A stretch of 64,000 nt of DNA, taken from assembly GCA_018296165.2 (NCBI GenBank), contig JACKQL020000034.1, positions 496,001-560,000 of the forward strand, in the 5' to 3' direction. Position numbers and translations under genes: made by a program. Below, piece by piece: positions 44,688 to 56,924 of this stretch. The notes beneath the pieces were generated by a model. That model saw nothing but the letters and a program-made list of their open reading frames with translations, ran no database searches and was not told where the DNA came from. Source of the DNA: Termitomyces sp. T153 (taxonomy: Eukaryota > Basidiomycota > Agaricomycetes > Agaricales > Lyophyllaceae). Position 1 is the first letter of the stretch. The number at the start of each line of letters is the position of its first letter.

Positions 44688-47600
44688 CTAGAGAACCCTG
44701 TGTAATCTCCTTTGTATAATATGAGTTTTGTATGGCTTCGAGAATGAACATGCTCCTACCGAACTGTTATGCTTCATCGCCTGATAGATTCTTATACATA
44801 GCCCAATCAACGTCTCACGCTCATCTAGAGATGTAGCCGTATTTGCAAAGCAGTCTGCGAGGTTCTTGATTATACCTGTAGAATGATAAGCTTCAAATGC
44901 TAGAAGCCGTTTGAGATTCGGTTCTTACTTTGTAAGATGTAGGTCGGTTCCTGCTCATCAGGATAGTTCACCAGTTCTTCAATCGATAAGCCAACAAGAA
45001 GTGGATGTTGGCCTCCATCAATGTCCAAGACCAAGTGAATGAAGTCACGTTCGTTCATCGGGTCTATTGAGACCAGCGCTGTCAACAAGGCTTCTAGATA
45101 CATGTTTTTGTAGTCCTAAGAAGGATGAGTGAGTAAAGACCTTGACAAGAGACGGTGACCGACCGAATAAGTCATTGGATCGATCTTCAACAGTCTCTTC
45201 ATGAACGACAGGTGCAGAAGTTTGCGCGTGGATTCCGAGAGATCCTTCCAATTTGTTCTCATATCCAAGTACATCTGCCATGACTAGAATTCAAAGGTCA
45301 GAATGCCATTTCTTTCGCGCGAAAAAGGCTACCTGCCTTTGTGTTACGCCCCGCGTGCACTGTCACATCAGCGCAGCCAAGCCAGCATTCCAACCAAACT
45401 TCAGTTTGAATGTAGTTGCGTTTGATAAATGAACCGGTATTTGTGACTCTTTTGTTGAGGTTACGCCAAACCCACCAGGACAGTGTTGACATCATATACT
45501 TGGAAATAAATAAACTCAAATGGGTACTCAATGTGGTTGACGACTTACGATATTGAGTTTCTCTTCTTTGCCTGTGAATTCACTGACTCCTTTCATTGGG
45601 ACTTCGAAATCATAGGCGTCAAGTGCAGCCAAGAGTTCCGGGTCATCGTAATCTATATCCATCGTTGGATAATCGTCCTGGCTTTCTTGCGATTCTCCTG
45701 TGGTGAGTTTTCTGGTTGGGAGCCCATGAGGAGGTAGAGCTCCCTTACGAGCATCAATAAATACTTGTAGCATCTGCCGAATCTGTTCAGCCACCGCAGG
45801 TTGTTCAGAGAGATTAGGAACTTTTATAATTGGATCAAGAGCTTCTGTTCAACTGTAGCATTATATTATGGTCATGCGAGATGAGACAGCAGCGCACCGA
45901 GCAGCGCAAATTCAGGGTAATCCGAATCAGCTTGGAATACCTGTAAAATTTGTCGAACGGCTCCCACGAGTAACATGACAGATATAGCAGGCTTCACTTC
46001 TGACGTCTTGTGTTCTATAGCAAGCTTCTCTCCTAACGCCTTATGTTCGTTCGCCAAGATAGTAGCCATTTCTGACATCCAGTGACTGATGCTGTCAGTC
46101 GGCAACCTAGCCTTTTTCAACATAATCGCGAGGTAGATCATGCCTCGAATCACCCCACATCGGGCGGTATCATCCGCGTCGGAAAAGTCGACATAACCTC
46201 GAGCAGTCGTCATGCGCTGTACGTGGCTTGAGGGGTCAAGATAAATAGCAACGGCCACTGCACTGAGCTTATTGTACAACATAGAAAGATCTTGTTTTGT
46301 TGTTGGTATTCTTTTAGAAAATGGGAGTTTAGCGACAGGTACTGCCATCGACAGCATCTTTTTGGCCTTGGGAGATAGAGGACGCGGAGCGGTGATCTCG
46401 TTCCGACCAACAGCCTGAAAAAGGAGCTTTAAAAAAACAATGAAAGCGGTGTCTCTAGGATCGAGTTTCTCGAAGACGCTCCAGTCGTTGTGAATGAGGA
46501 AGAAAGGATAATCGGGTTTCTGAAGCTCATGATGGAGACCAGCGAAATTGCGGCTTTGAAAGACTTTACTGAGACAGTCGAGGACATCCGAAACTTCGTC
46601 AAGTTCCCAGTGCCAACGATTTCTCAAGAGGAAACAACGCTGTGTGATCCACTTGGCATAGAAGTCGCGTTTATGTAGACTTTGCTGAGACAAGGCACCA
46701 TCTGCGGCAACATCGACAGTAAGACGAACCTGTTTCAGGGCACACACAACGAGTTCCCAAGACGCAGGAAGACGTGACACACTAGTCGTCATGCCATGGA
46801 CAGAGAATTGCGTAAGAGCACATAGACCAAAAACTGAATGCCATACCCATTCGCTGGCCTCCAATGGGTTTTTCAATAGTCTAGGTGTTGATTTCAGAGT
46901 TTCTTGCAATAAGAACGAGAAGGGATGAAGTAGCTTCTTGGTCGAGTCGTCGAGATTATTCCGACTATCAAGAAGATGGAACAGAGAAACCCACAGCTCC
47001 GCGACGTACTGATCCAGAATTGAGTCATCACGCAAGACACCTTCCTTTAAAGAGGCTATAACAGACTCAACTCCGTGACTCCAAAGATAGTCCATCAATA
47101 GAGGAACGGACTGTCTTAAGATCGTACCTGATGTTGAGAATTCGGTTAGAAGATCGAGGCGGGCTGAAATCTCTACAGCGAACCAGCAAATAGCCAACGT
47201 GAAGGTATCCAATGACAATGGATGAACGGATTGACCACGCATGCGGTCCACGAATGTTGAGACTTGCTCCCGGACTGTATTCTTCAAGAGTTCGATATCA
47301 AGTTCTGTTGCTGAAGCAAGAAGCCACGACAAAGATTGATTGGCCGCACGCTGAATTCCTCGCCATTCTTGTTGCTCCCAAGTATCTGGGGCCCCAGGAA
47401 GATTCGTTACGATAGCGGAAAGCTCATCGAAAACTTGTTTCAAGGATTTGATGAAGTTGTCAACGCTGGAGTCCGGACCAAAGTCGATACCATGAAAAAT
47501 AATCTTAGCAGGCAAAGGTGGAGGCTGTTCACCATGAATGACGCTGATCAACTCATGAAGCCAGCCTTTTCGAATGTATGAATTGGCACCGAAGGTCAGT

Positions 47601-50600
47601 CCAGATTGTAAGACTTCGACTCCACAATCAAGGCGAAGAAGTCGGGCTTGCGGTCGTGCCTCGGTCTCTTCGTCGAGCTGGAAACCAGATGATGGTCTTC
47701 GTTCCGTAACTCGTTCTTTGCAGTTGGTCGGTTTGTCCTCACCTTGAGGAAGAGGAGTGATAGCCTGCGAAAAGCCCACATCTTCTATATTTACGGTCAT
47801 CATGACCCTTTTCTTTCGGCCACTGACCAAATGTGTGCAGTCAGATGTGAAGATGTGGACTCCATTCCCTTTGGCACGAGCTCGCCGTTCGCGCTCCTGC
47901 TGTTTCCTGTCCTTCTTTGGCAGGAACGTGCCGAGCTCTGGCACTGGCATCACATCATCGCGTCCGTCATTGGCTTGGACATCAATAGAGCCAGATCGAG
48001 CTCTCCGAGAAGCAGGCGCGTGACTTCTCTTCCGCGACTTGGGGTTTGCAGGTTCCTTCCTGATATAACCATCCAAATTCGACCGCGTCTGGCATTCTCG
48101 TCGGCCTCCTTGTATCACCACATCGATTTTGTACCTTGACGAATCAGCGCGCTTTGGTTTGTAAACCCTGTCTGGGAGCCGTTCTCTTGTCTTACGTCGA
48201 CTGGATCCGCCGATCGTTCGTGTCCTTGTCAGCATCCAGTCAATCAGACTTTCCTCTCGCAAACGACCACCAGAAGAAGCGTGTTCCGTCTTTGGTTCAC
48301 CATCACCAGCGAGATAGGCTTCAATCTCCAAGTCATCCACCCCATCGCTATCATCTTCTTCGTCCACATCGTCATCGTCATCCTCTTCTGTATTTCCTGT
48401 AAGGTTCACGACATCATGGACTTCTCCTTGTCGGTCAATCCTCATCTTGAATCCAGATTGTACCTGTACCGATTCATTATCCAATGGAGAGTCCTGGTCG
48501 GAATCATACTGGTTGTCAGAACTTTCAGTATCGCCTTTGATTTCTTTTTTCCAGGAGTGACAGGCCCATCCGCTTCTCGACCGGCCGGAAAGGACAGCTG
48601 TTTCTTCATGCTCACTTTCTGACAAATCCTTTGTATGCCGTTTGGTCTTGGATTTGGTCTTGGATTTGGGTTTGGAGGGTTCCGAAGAACGAGCGACGAA
48701 TTGCTCGATCATAGAGTACGGATACATACGCAAGAGGGTCTTGGCGCCTTTAGGCATCTTCACTTTAGGCAGGATGTTCTCGTCGTCAACATCAGAACTA
48801 TGTTCTGATCGTCTTTCGGAATCAGAAAAGTCGACAGAACCTCGAGTGTTAGGTCGTCCATCGAAATCGTCTGCTTCGTCGTGATTAATATAATGTGGTG
48901 AAGAGGAGCGAGAATTGGGAGGAGAAGTTGGAGAGGATATTCGAATAGACGTGGTCGGCATTGGGGACGAGGGAACGACCCGAGACCGCGACCGTGAGGC
49001 GTCTGAGTGCGTTCCAGGACGTGATAGCGAAGGTTGTGAATCATTCTATACCACATATTCAGATGGCACTTCAATTAAGTAGGCTGAGAAAAACTCACCG
49101 ACGAGATCGATAAAGTACGAGATCTTGGTGTGGATCTAGAGCTCCGTTTGACAGGAAATGCTTTCGGCCTTGCGCGTGCTTTCGCCCCCTCACTTTCTCC
49201 CCGGGCTAATCTGGCTTGCTTCTCTTTTTTCAATTGGGCCTTTCGTCGCTGACGTTCTAAGCACTTAGCTTCTTTTGAGAACCTCTGCATGCTCTTTGAT
49301 TCTTCTTCTGAAGAAGGCAAGTCCTGAAGGAGCTCAGAATATTGCGGCGGTCGTTCTTCCAATGCAGGTCGGGCCGGGTCAATACCGCGTGAGTCTTCAC
49401 GATGGGTGGCTTTTGTTCGAAGCTGCCATTGTCCACTGTCACTGTTGTCCTGAGCCTCCTCGATAGGTTGCCATGGAGCCTGCGACTCATCAAGATGGTC
49501 ATCTGTGTGGTCATAGTGTTCGCGATTCACTTGGCCTACATCACGGATATTGACTATGGCGTCAGGGTTAGCGCTTAGAGCTTGCTTGTAATGGTACTTT
49601 TCAACAGTATAAGGCTTGAGTTGAGCGGGAGCACGTTTTCGCAAGGGATAGCGTGAAATACTCGGTATATCTCCGTCGTTCAAGAGATTAGATTCGTCAT
49701 CTTGCACATTTGGTGCCCGCAGAACAAGGTCCGGTAAAATTGGGGGGAAGCAATAAGGTGGGCTCCGGGGAGAAGCCTGTGGAGGTGGTGGTGTCGCGAA
49801 TGACATGTGCTGAGAGGAAACTGAAGGAACCTCACTGTTGAGTGGAGGCGTCGCCCGCAAGACGAATTGGCTACCATTATGAGGAAAACTATCCCTTTCA
49901 GGGAGGTCTTCTGGTCTTTCGTCTTTGTGCAGCGATATCTCTTGTCGAACAAGGTCTACAGAACCAGTGGCCTGAGAAGGAAACACGTCGAATAATGACA
50001 TTGGATCGGGGGACAGTGATCGTATTTGAATTCCCGGAGAAGATGTAAGTGGGGTAGATGAAAGCGACCTTTCATGCATAATTGGAGGCTCTGCATCATC
50101 AACCTTGGTCATTTCGGGTGGGCTTGACGATGGAGTGGGCAGCCTGTCGAGTGTCGGACTCGAGTTAGAATTGTTCAGATCTATCGGAGAAATGTGTATA
50201 TCCGGGGGCTCCATTTCTTCAAAAGGAGGAATAAACGACGGGTTTGACAACACGGGAGGTAACTCGTCATTGAGCTCGTCGTTCTTCAGACCAGGCTCAG
50301 GCTGAGGTTGAACAGGATCCTGAGACAATCTCCCAGGATCGTTATACCATATCGCAAGAACCGAAGGAGATAACCTGTGTGGATACGGGGGAGTCTGCAA
50401 GAGAGAGCTCGACTTTGGACTTGTGGCGGGGGACGAGGAAGTCGGAAGCCAAGTTACGGAGGGCGCATGCACAAGTGTTTTAGTAGGCGGTATATTTGAT
50501 TCGAACTCGTGATAGAGCTTCAGATACACTTAGCGAAAGGTGATCACCAAAGATGATCATTCGACACGCACCTTTCTACGCTTTCTGGGTGTCTGACTCT

Positions 50601-50781
50601 CATGATCATGGATTACAGTTCCTTTCGCGTGAATACTGTTGACGTGTACGCACTCCAGTAATTTGAGCTCGAGCTCCTCGTCGTCGGATGTTTCCACGAA
50701 CTCGTTGCCGTTCATGGCTGGACCTAAGGAAACGGGACCGAACGCGATAATGTCACAGTCACGTGGTCGGTCTAGAGTCAC
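44688..50781 (-). CDS. mus7: Mus7/Mms22-family replication fork repair protein
   Basis: Mus7/Mms22 proteins work in the nucleus with the Mms1-Rtt101 (Cul4-type) ubiquitin ligase to protect and restart damaged replication forks. Exons read: 50781-50572, 50517-49099, 49045-45898, 45844-45549, 45498-45333, 45283 to about 45145, a segment ending 44929, and 44875-44688. Introns are 49-54 nt with GT/AG ends and matching phases; only the sixth boundary is uncertain. Family marks: SRYPLRKRAPAQLKPYTVEK in exon 2, MPKGAKTLLRMYPYSMIEQF in exon 3, ESLIDWMLTRTRTIG, and helical C-terminal repeats ending ALLTALVSIDP and HLVLDIDGGQHPLLVGLSIE. Total about 1,900 residues, normal for the family. The N-terminal third is disordered and Ser/Pro-rich. 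ATG 50781 is possible, but ATG 50715 (MNGNEFVETSDDEELE) may be the real start, as it leaves the CACGTG boxes outside the CDS. Confidence 0.85.
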
Positions 50782-50864
50782 GTCATTATGACCACGTAAA
50801 GCGTCACGTGACTATTGACTTGTCTTGATTCGACTCGGCGTCCACAGCTTCCTTGTCCTGGACC
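50716..50864. promoter_or_regulatory. Divergent mus7/makorin promoter with CACGTG boxes
   Basis: Two CACGTG E-boxes (50760-50765 and 50805-50810) lie here. The second sits in a perfect 10-bp palindrome GTCACGTGAC (50803-50812), and GTCACGTCATTATGACCACGT lies between them. bHLH factors of the Cbf1 type bind TCACGTGA. Spacing suggests shared control of both genes. Confidence 0.5.
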
Positions 50865-52974
50865 ATGACCGACGGCCATCGACCCATAACATCCAAGGCA
50901 CGAGGTGTCTGCAAGTACTACACTACAGAAAGAGGCTGCTTCAACGCCAACTACTGCAAGTTCCTCCACTCCAACGAGCCCGCTACCGATCCTTCGGGCT
51001 CACGGGCTCCTCTTCTCACTCCCTACGACCAGGCGAAACGATGCAAATACTATGCTCAAGGTGAGCCGTAGTGTAGTTTGGCATGTATACTATACCAGTG
51101 CCTTACTTGCTCGTTGCCACAGGCTATTGCAAGAGAGGGGATAAATGCTGGTTTGTCCATGAGAAGAGTGTAGTAGACGCAAAAGAGGAAGATCAAGATG
51201 ACGATTGTTGCAGCGTTTGCTTTGAGAGGCCTTCACTCTATGGTCTTTTGGGTATGTTTTCGGCCCTGACTATCAGCTCATCTAATCGTCTGATTGTGTA
51301 GGCGGCTGCAACCACATCTTTTGTATCGACGTATGTGATCTCCGTCATTCTCGAGTTCGATAATACCAGCTCACCAATGAAAAGTGTATACGTAAGTGGC
51401 GCGATCCCTCAGGCAAAGGTTCCGATATCTCCAACATCAAGAAATGTCCTATGTGTCGTGCCCAATGCCGATATATCATACCTTCTTCACACTTTGTGAT
51501 GGATGGCCCGGAGAAAGAGCGGATTGTTCAGAACTACAAGGACAGCATGGCACGGGTTCCCTGCAAGTATGTACACCATCTCATTCACATGTGCTTCTTT
51601 ATTGAGTGGTTTCCAGGCACTTTATGGCCACCAAAGGCAAAAATCCTAAAAAGCCGCTGTGTCCTTACGGAGCGGATTGCTTCTATCAACATCTCAACGA
51701 TGATGGAACCGCCCACACTTTCCCGTACGGGGCCGAGATCGCCATGAGGGTGAGTGGGGATCCGTACACATGGCCCTACACGCTGATATATTTTTTCACG
51801 AAGAACTGGAGTTATTATAATCGCAATCGTAATCGTCATCTATTCAGTTTACTGTCAGACGGTATGGACCCAAATTTCGGGGAAGAGGCCGATCTGGCAG
51901 GCAACTTTGCCATGGATATATTTCATCGCATGTTATCTCAAGTCATGGAGTCGTCTCTGGAGGGACGCAACGTGGGGGCAACGAGAACTCCTGAGGAAAC
52001 TCGGTTTCGGAGACTCTTAGAAGGCGATTCCGTCTTGAGATTCGAATTTATATCTGCTTTGTATGCCGCGCGCGCAAGAATCACGGGTGACGATAGCTCC
52101 GGAGATATCATTCGACCGGTCAATATTTCGGAGTCGATGGCTTCGTCTAACTGGGATCTCGAAGGTGACGACGGAGATGAGGTTGACAATGGTTGGATAT
52201 GGAATGAACTTGTCGCGGACACTGTTGAAAACGCGAATATAGACGCCATGGAGCATCTGGAATTGGTACGTTTGTTGGGTGCACGTACGGAAATGTTCTT
52301 GACATATATCATAGGTGGATAGTACGGGTTCCCCACCTATTGTCAGGAGGCGCGATACCGAATCCCCAGTCCCGCCTCTGGAACCTATCAGTATCCTTCG
52401 TCAAGAGACACCTCCATCATCGGAACCTATCGGTGCAGGAGGTGCTTTTCAAGATAATGATGATGAAATGCCTGCACTGCAAAGTGTATCCAACTTCAGC
52501 GATAGTGAAGATGATGAAGGTAATGCTGATGAGCCAGGCCGTTATGCCGATTACGATCCCCCAGATAACCTACTTCATTTGGAGAGTGTTACCCAACCCG
52601 AGGAGGAGGCTCGTTCTTCCTATAGCCGGAGGTTCAGCACGGTGGTTGAGAGAGAAAGGGGGAGAACTGATGGTTTCGAAGAAACCGAGGCATCTCATGA
52701 ATCGACGCCTGTAGCATCGCCTATCGAGGATTCTGAGATTTCTGTTGTAATACCCGACGTGCCTACTTTCGAAACAACACAACCTGTTGTAACACCGCAT
52801 TTAGAATCTGCGCTAGAACCGCCATTTGTGACCGACGGGCGGGGGCGTGTGGTATGGAGTAACAAAGACTCGACGGAGACGATGACCTCCAATGAAACTC
52901 GAGAGTCTCGAGAGGATGTCCAGCCTCCTTCAAATGCCACTCGTTTGTTTGAATGGATGACAGGTTTCTTTTAG
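50865..52974 (+). CDS. Makorin-like CCCH-RING E3 ubiquitin ligase
   Basis: Seven exons: 50865-51060, 51123-51251, 51302-51330, 51385-51566, 51617-51749, 51804-52265, 52315-52974. Phases agree and give 596 residues. Domains in order: CCCH finger 1 (VCKYYTTERGCFNANYCKFLH), CCCH finger 2 (RCKYYAQGYCKRGDKCWFVH), a C3HC4 RING (CSVCFERPS...CNHIFCIDCIRKW...CPMC), and a third CCCH-like finger (LCPYGADCFYQHLNDDG). This order is the makorin signature; such proteins transfer ubiquitin and bind RNA. The last ~370 residues are acidic and probably disordered and end LFEWMTGFF. The 51750-51803 intron is a multiple of three without a stop, so retention would keep the frame. The start is ATG 50865, 83 bp from the mus7 first exon. 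Confidence 0.88.
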
Positions 52975-53035
52975 GACTACTAGAGCTAGCATCATGTATT
53001 AAATACACACGACACAAATAGTTGTAAACTACCCC

Positions 53036-54107
53036 ATGTCATTGCCGTCGACGTCGAAGATAAAGGCATCGTTGACGGAGCAGCTTGGCGCCAATGCCCC
53101 GCAATATTTCGCCGCCATAAAGTTCTTTGTGACTGGCCAGACATCCCGCGAAGAGTTTGAGAAGGCCGTCCGCCAATATCTTTCAGTTCCCTCACTTGTC
53201 CAATTGCACAATGCCCTCATCATCTCTCTCTTTGACTGCACAATACACCGCCATCCACCTCCACCGATACCCATCCCCGCACCTGTCCATAAGCAGCCAC
53301 CTCTCAAGCGTAGACGCACCGGTGACTACAATCTCGCACTTCGTTCCACACGTCTGAAACGATGGACACTGGGTACTGGCAAGCGTGAGCGCGAAAGAAT
53401 ACGTGCTCTCGAAACAGCTGAGCCACCTATTCCGCATATACGGACCGACGAAATTTCCAGCGAACGTGGCGTAGTTCTCTTGTCCGAAAGAGGCGGTGAG
53501 TACCAATGAGTTATGGCGCGACCACACGACGCTCACGTCTTGCTTGCTAGATCCGCCAGGGAGCCGCCTACCTGTACACCTGTTCTCTATTAGTCGAGCC
53601 CCTACATTGGCCCATATATCAGACCGCATGAACCTCATTTCTGCCCAAAACAACTTGAATGCTCCTGCACGTAATGTACCATCACTCATGAACCTTGCAT
53701 GCGAGGTTTGTTCCATTAAAACATCTCTTCGTCTCTTATGAACCTTTACACAGGCCAAGCTCAAGCAGCTTATCACCCACGCGCTTACACTGACATCAAC
53801 CTCACACGCTATATCCTCTATTTCACCGTCTACATCATTCAATCATCTGCACCGACCTCCTGCCGTCCTCTCAACATCCGCCTTCCAAACCCTGCTTACT
53901 ATCGCGCCTGCTGACCTTCCAAACAGGTCTGCCACGGCAATACGACTCGCCCTAGGGGAAACAGATGTCACGGATGAAAGCTATGATGACATTGCCCTGC
54001 TGAAGGACCGTGAGGTCAGGGATCAGCGGTGGCAGATTGTGGCCTTGCTTGCTGAAAGGAGTGCGATTAGAGATGGCTTGCGGGGTGTTGCCAAGGGTGT
54101 TGCGTAG
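53036..54107 (+). CDS. hfi1: SAGA subunit Hfi1/Ada1 (SAGA-Tad1 family)
   Basis: Exons 53036-53495, 53551-53705 and 53754-54107 (phases 1 and 0) give 322 residues. The N-terminus (KIKASLTEQLG...YFAAIKFFVTGQTSREEFE, then LHNALIISLFDCTIH) is the SAGA-Tad1 domain, the conserved core of Hfi1/Ada1 in the SAGA coactivator complex. A basic PPLKRRRTGDYNL patch may be a nuclear signal. A C-terminal helix-rich part (RMNLISAQNNLN; then TSFNHLHRPPAVLSTSAFQ) resembles the histone-fold-associated region. Only 61 bp separate it from the makorin stop, so its promoter must lie in the makorin last exon or the two are co-transcribed. Confidence 0.85.
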
Positions 54108-54804
54108 GAAAAGGTGGCCCATGAGTTGTTGTTCTATTTTATGCTGGGACTTGACAGTAATTAATGCATGTGAAGTTAGAGTGCAGGTGAAGATGTACAT
54201 CGTTAATTGAGAACCATTGACATTGCAATTTGTGTGCAATGAACTATGGACCATGTCTTTAGCATGGGCCTATATCTCTTGCTAAGACCCAGACCCAACC
54301 TTGCTTTGTTTGTTGAGGTCTTTGATATTATAATTCAATGTTTAGATAAAACCCCATTTCATTTGCTTAGGTTTTTGAATTCTGCTAGCTCAATATTGAG
54401 ATCCAATTCCAACCTCACCTTGTTCGGTGAGGACCTTGAATTTTATGACAGTCGTGGACAAGCAAACTCGACCAATCTGATATCTTGACAAGGAGAATCT
54501 TTTGAGCCAAACTGAGTACAGGATCAAATTCAGAATGGTGAACATCTATGATTGCATCTCCAAAGTTTTTCCCATGAGAGACTGTAACAGAGTTATGATA
54601 ATAAGATCTTAGTTTCACAATGAAGTCAGCTTGACCAGGTTATATTCTGGCAGTACTCATGGTAACAGGTAAGAAATTATCTGATTACATTATCAGAAGA
54701 ACTAGTTAAGGTCCATTGATAAGATCAATGAGATAAAGGTCACAAATGTCATAGGTAATGTCATGAGTATGGTTACATGCCCCCTTCTCAACTGTTCCAC
54801 AGTC
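54108..54804. other. Intergenic / transposon-edge DNA
   Basis: Downstream of hfi1, CpG becomes rare. An imperfect direct repeat (CAACCTTGCTTTGTTTGTTG near 54296 and CAACCTCACCTTGTTCGGTG near 54410) suggests decayed repeat DNA. No gene was recognised. Confidence 0.4.
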
Positions 54805-55227
54805 TATGGTGCAATTCACTTAGAGACCACAACTTTGTGACAGATGCCAAATTGGCTGGAGGCCAAGATTTATTAGAGAATCTGCCATGTTGGAGGCTCA
54901 AAACTGGGTATTTTACATTCTATTTGGTAGATACTAGTGTATATTCAATGCAACATGTTTTCTTCTTATCCTCCAGTCAAAATGCCATCTCAAAAGATGC
55001 TTAGTAAGTGGGTAATTTCCTTTTTAGGTATGCCCAATAAGGAAACACCAAATTGAAAGGTCTAAAAAAGTATAACTCCATCAGTTTTGGAGATATAAAA
55101 AATCTGTCTTGGAGTTTTGTTCCCCTCATTGAAAGGAGCATTTTAGCAAGACAGATAAAAATATCAATTTTTGGAGGTGCATTATGATTTGACACAAATT
55201 GGTGGTCTCTATGTGAACTGCACCATA
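54805..55227. mobile_element. MITE related to TIR element X
   Basis: Inverted ends TATGGTGCAATTCACTTAGA and its near-complement at 55199-55227 (GGTCTCTATGTGAACTGCACCATA) are flanked by TA. The left ~180 bp are homologous to 11156-11374, including an ORF start ATGCCATCTCAAAAG. It looks like an internal deletion derivative of X. No transposase is present. Confidence 0.65.
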
Positions 55228-55419
55228 CAAGAAAGGAGGGGTGGACCAGAAGTCCATGGTCCAAATGTGTCTGTACAATATACATGACAATGATAAGCTG
55301 AGGGAGGAGTATGCAGTGCCACACTCTGAGGGGTCATCACTATATCTCAGTTGTTGCCAGTCAGCTTTAATGTAGGTGCAGGCCTAGAATCTGTGAGAAT
55401 GGGAGGAGCACTTGCCAAC
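55228..55419. other. Spacer between MITE and SINE
   Basis: I see no feature in this CpG-poor stretch. Confidence 0.4.
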
Positions 55420-55596
55420 TTGCTGGATTGCTACTGGTGGGAGACCCATAGCTGAAACCATTGTACTCTGAGGGGGGTCATATGACTTTCCAAGTGCAAA
55501 TTTGGGGTTTGACTCCTGGCTGAGTGTGCCTGGAAAACACCTTAGACACCACATGGGTTATTTCAATGCCACTAGGAAGCCACTGCCCATCACATG
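55420..55596 (+). repeat. tRNA-derived SINE, copy 1, 5' part (split by Tc1)
   Basis: Aligned with copy 2 (55846 onwards), it shares AAGTGCAA..TTGGGGTTTGACTC and GGCTGAGTGTGCCTG, then AAAACACCTTAGACACCA. The B-box-like GGTTTGACTCC differs from the Pol III consensus GGTTCGANTCC by one CpG-to-TpG change. The Tc1 element interrupts it after CACATG at 55596, and it continues at 58153 (TTTAGCAAGGCTTTGTAGGTCAG). Confidence 0.6.
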
Positions 55597-55845
55597 TACA
55601 GTGGCTCAAAAAACTGTCCCAATGTTTTATACTTTTTGAAAGATGACATTGGCATGAAGGATTGGAAGTATTTAAAATTCTGGTTAAATCATGTAAAATA
55701 CTATGGCATCATGGCTACAAATTGCATTTTAGTTTATGTAATTTAAATCAATACTGATGGAGTAATGGTCATTTTAAAATATTCACTCATTGGGACAGTT
55801 TTTTAAGCATCTTCAACTTTGCAGGTTTATCCCTATTTTAGTCAG

Positions 55846-56794
55846 GGGTGCAGTGGCTCAGCTGGCACCATCATGTCCCAAAGTGGGTCACATGATCTGC
55901 AAGTGCAAGGTTGGGGTTTTGACTCTGGCTGAGTGTGCCTGTGTGGAAAACACCTTAGACACCATGTGGGTTCTTTAATGCTGCCAGAAAGCCACCACCC
56001 ACACATGATGATTAGGAAGGCTTTGTTGGTCAGGTTGCCCTGGAACAACCAATCAGCACATGATACAATGAGGCATGGTGACCACCATGCTCATGACCAG
56101 ATGACAAAAACAAATGGTTTCCCTGGCTTAACAGATTTGGGAGAGGGTCTCAGGGTCCTTGCTGACCAAGTGGGTTGAGGTATGGGTAGGCAAGAGGATA
56201 AGGAGTCAATAGTTTGATCAGGCTGCCAAAGTTACTGTGTGGTCCATCAGATGGTTTGGTGAGGTAATTTCCATGGTTGCCAGTTTGATTGGGTGCTTAG
56301 CCAATTGGTGCAGCATGTCTGTCACTAGGTGGCCCACTGGCCATTCCATCATGGGTTCCAAATCTCGGGATTGATCTTCCAAAAAAAGTATTGTCTGGGT
56401 GTGGGGAAGGGTGTGTCATGACATCCTTACTGGTGTGATGGAATGGGAGCTTAGAGCTGGAAGCGGAGTTCTTCACAGGACAAACCAACACACACTCAGT
56501 AAGCCCTACAGAGTATAGCTGGGTTTAGAAATAGGGATGGCACATTAATGGCAGATGGTGTGGGACTTAGGGTGGGAAGTAGTATGAACTCCGACAAAGT
56601 CAAATTGTAGTAAAAAGTGGCTATGATGTGTAACTGGCATCAGCTGAAAAGGGATTGGGCTGGAGAACTAGCTGAAGTGTCCATAATTACCACCCATTAC
56701 ATACTGCAGGACCTAGGACACAATGTTCAAGGATTATTCCATGTAAAAATAGGTCTCGAAACAAATAAAATGAATCATCATCATCATTATCATC
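55846..56794 (+). mobile_element. Long tRNA-derived SINE-like retroposon, copy 2
   Basis: A 17-bp target duplication ATCCCTATTTTAGTCAG (55829-55845 and 56795-56811) flanks it. The 5' end carries a Pol III A-box-like GTGGCTCAGCTGG and a B-box-like GGGGTTTTGACTC. The 3' end is an (ATC)n-type tail (56774-56794) preceded by AATAAAATGA. At about 950 bp it is long for a SINE; the middle has no ORF. The tail type and long TSD show LINE-mediated insertion. Confidence 0.65.
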
Positions 56795-56924
56795 ATCCCT
56801 ATTTTAGTCAGAAATAAAGAGTAAGTTGCTTGTGGGAATATCAACAGAGCCATGTGACCATGTTTGGTTATATTTGGGAGTGGTTCAAGTTGGTTGAACC
56901 ACATCTTGACCTTCAACCACCATC

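Noticed and set aside
52017..52336. Minus-strand ORFs opposite makorin exon 6
   Set aside because: The sense exon is supported by splice phases and protein continuity; the antisense frames have no features.
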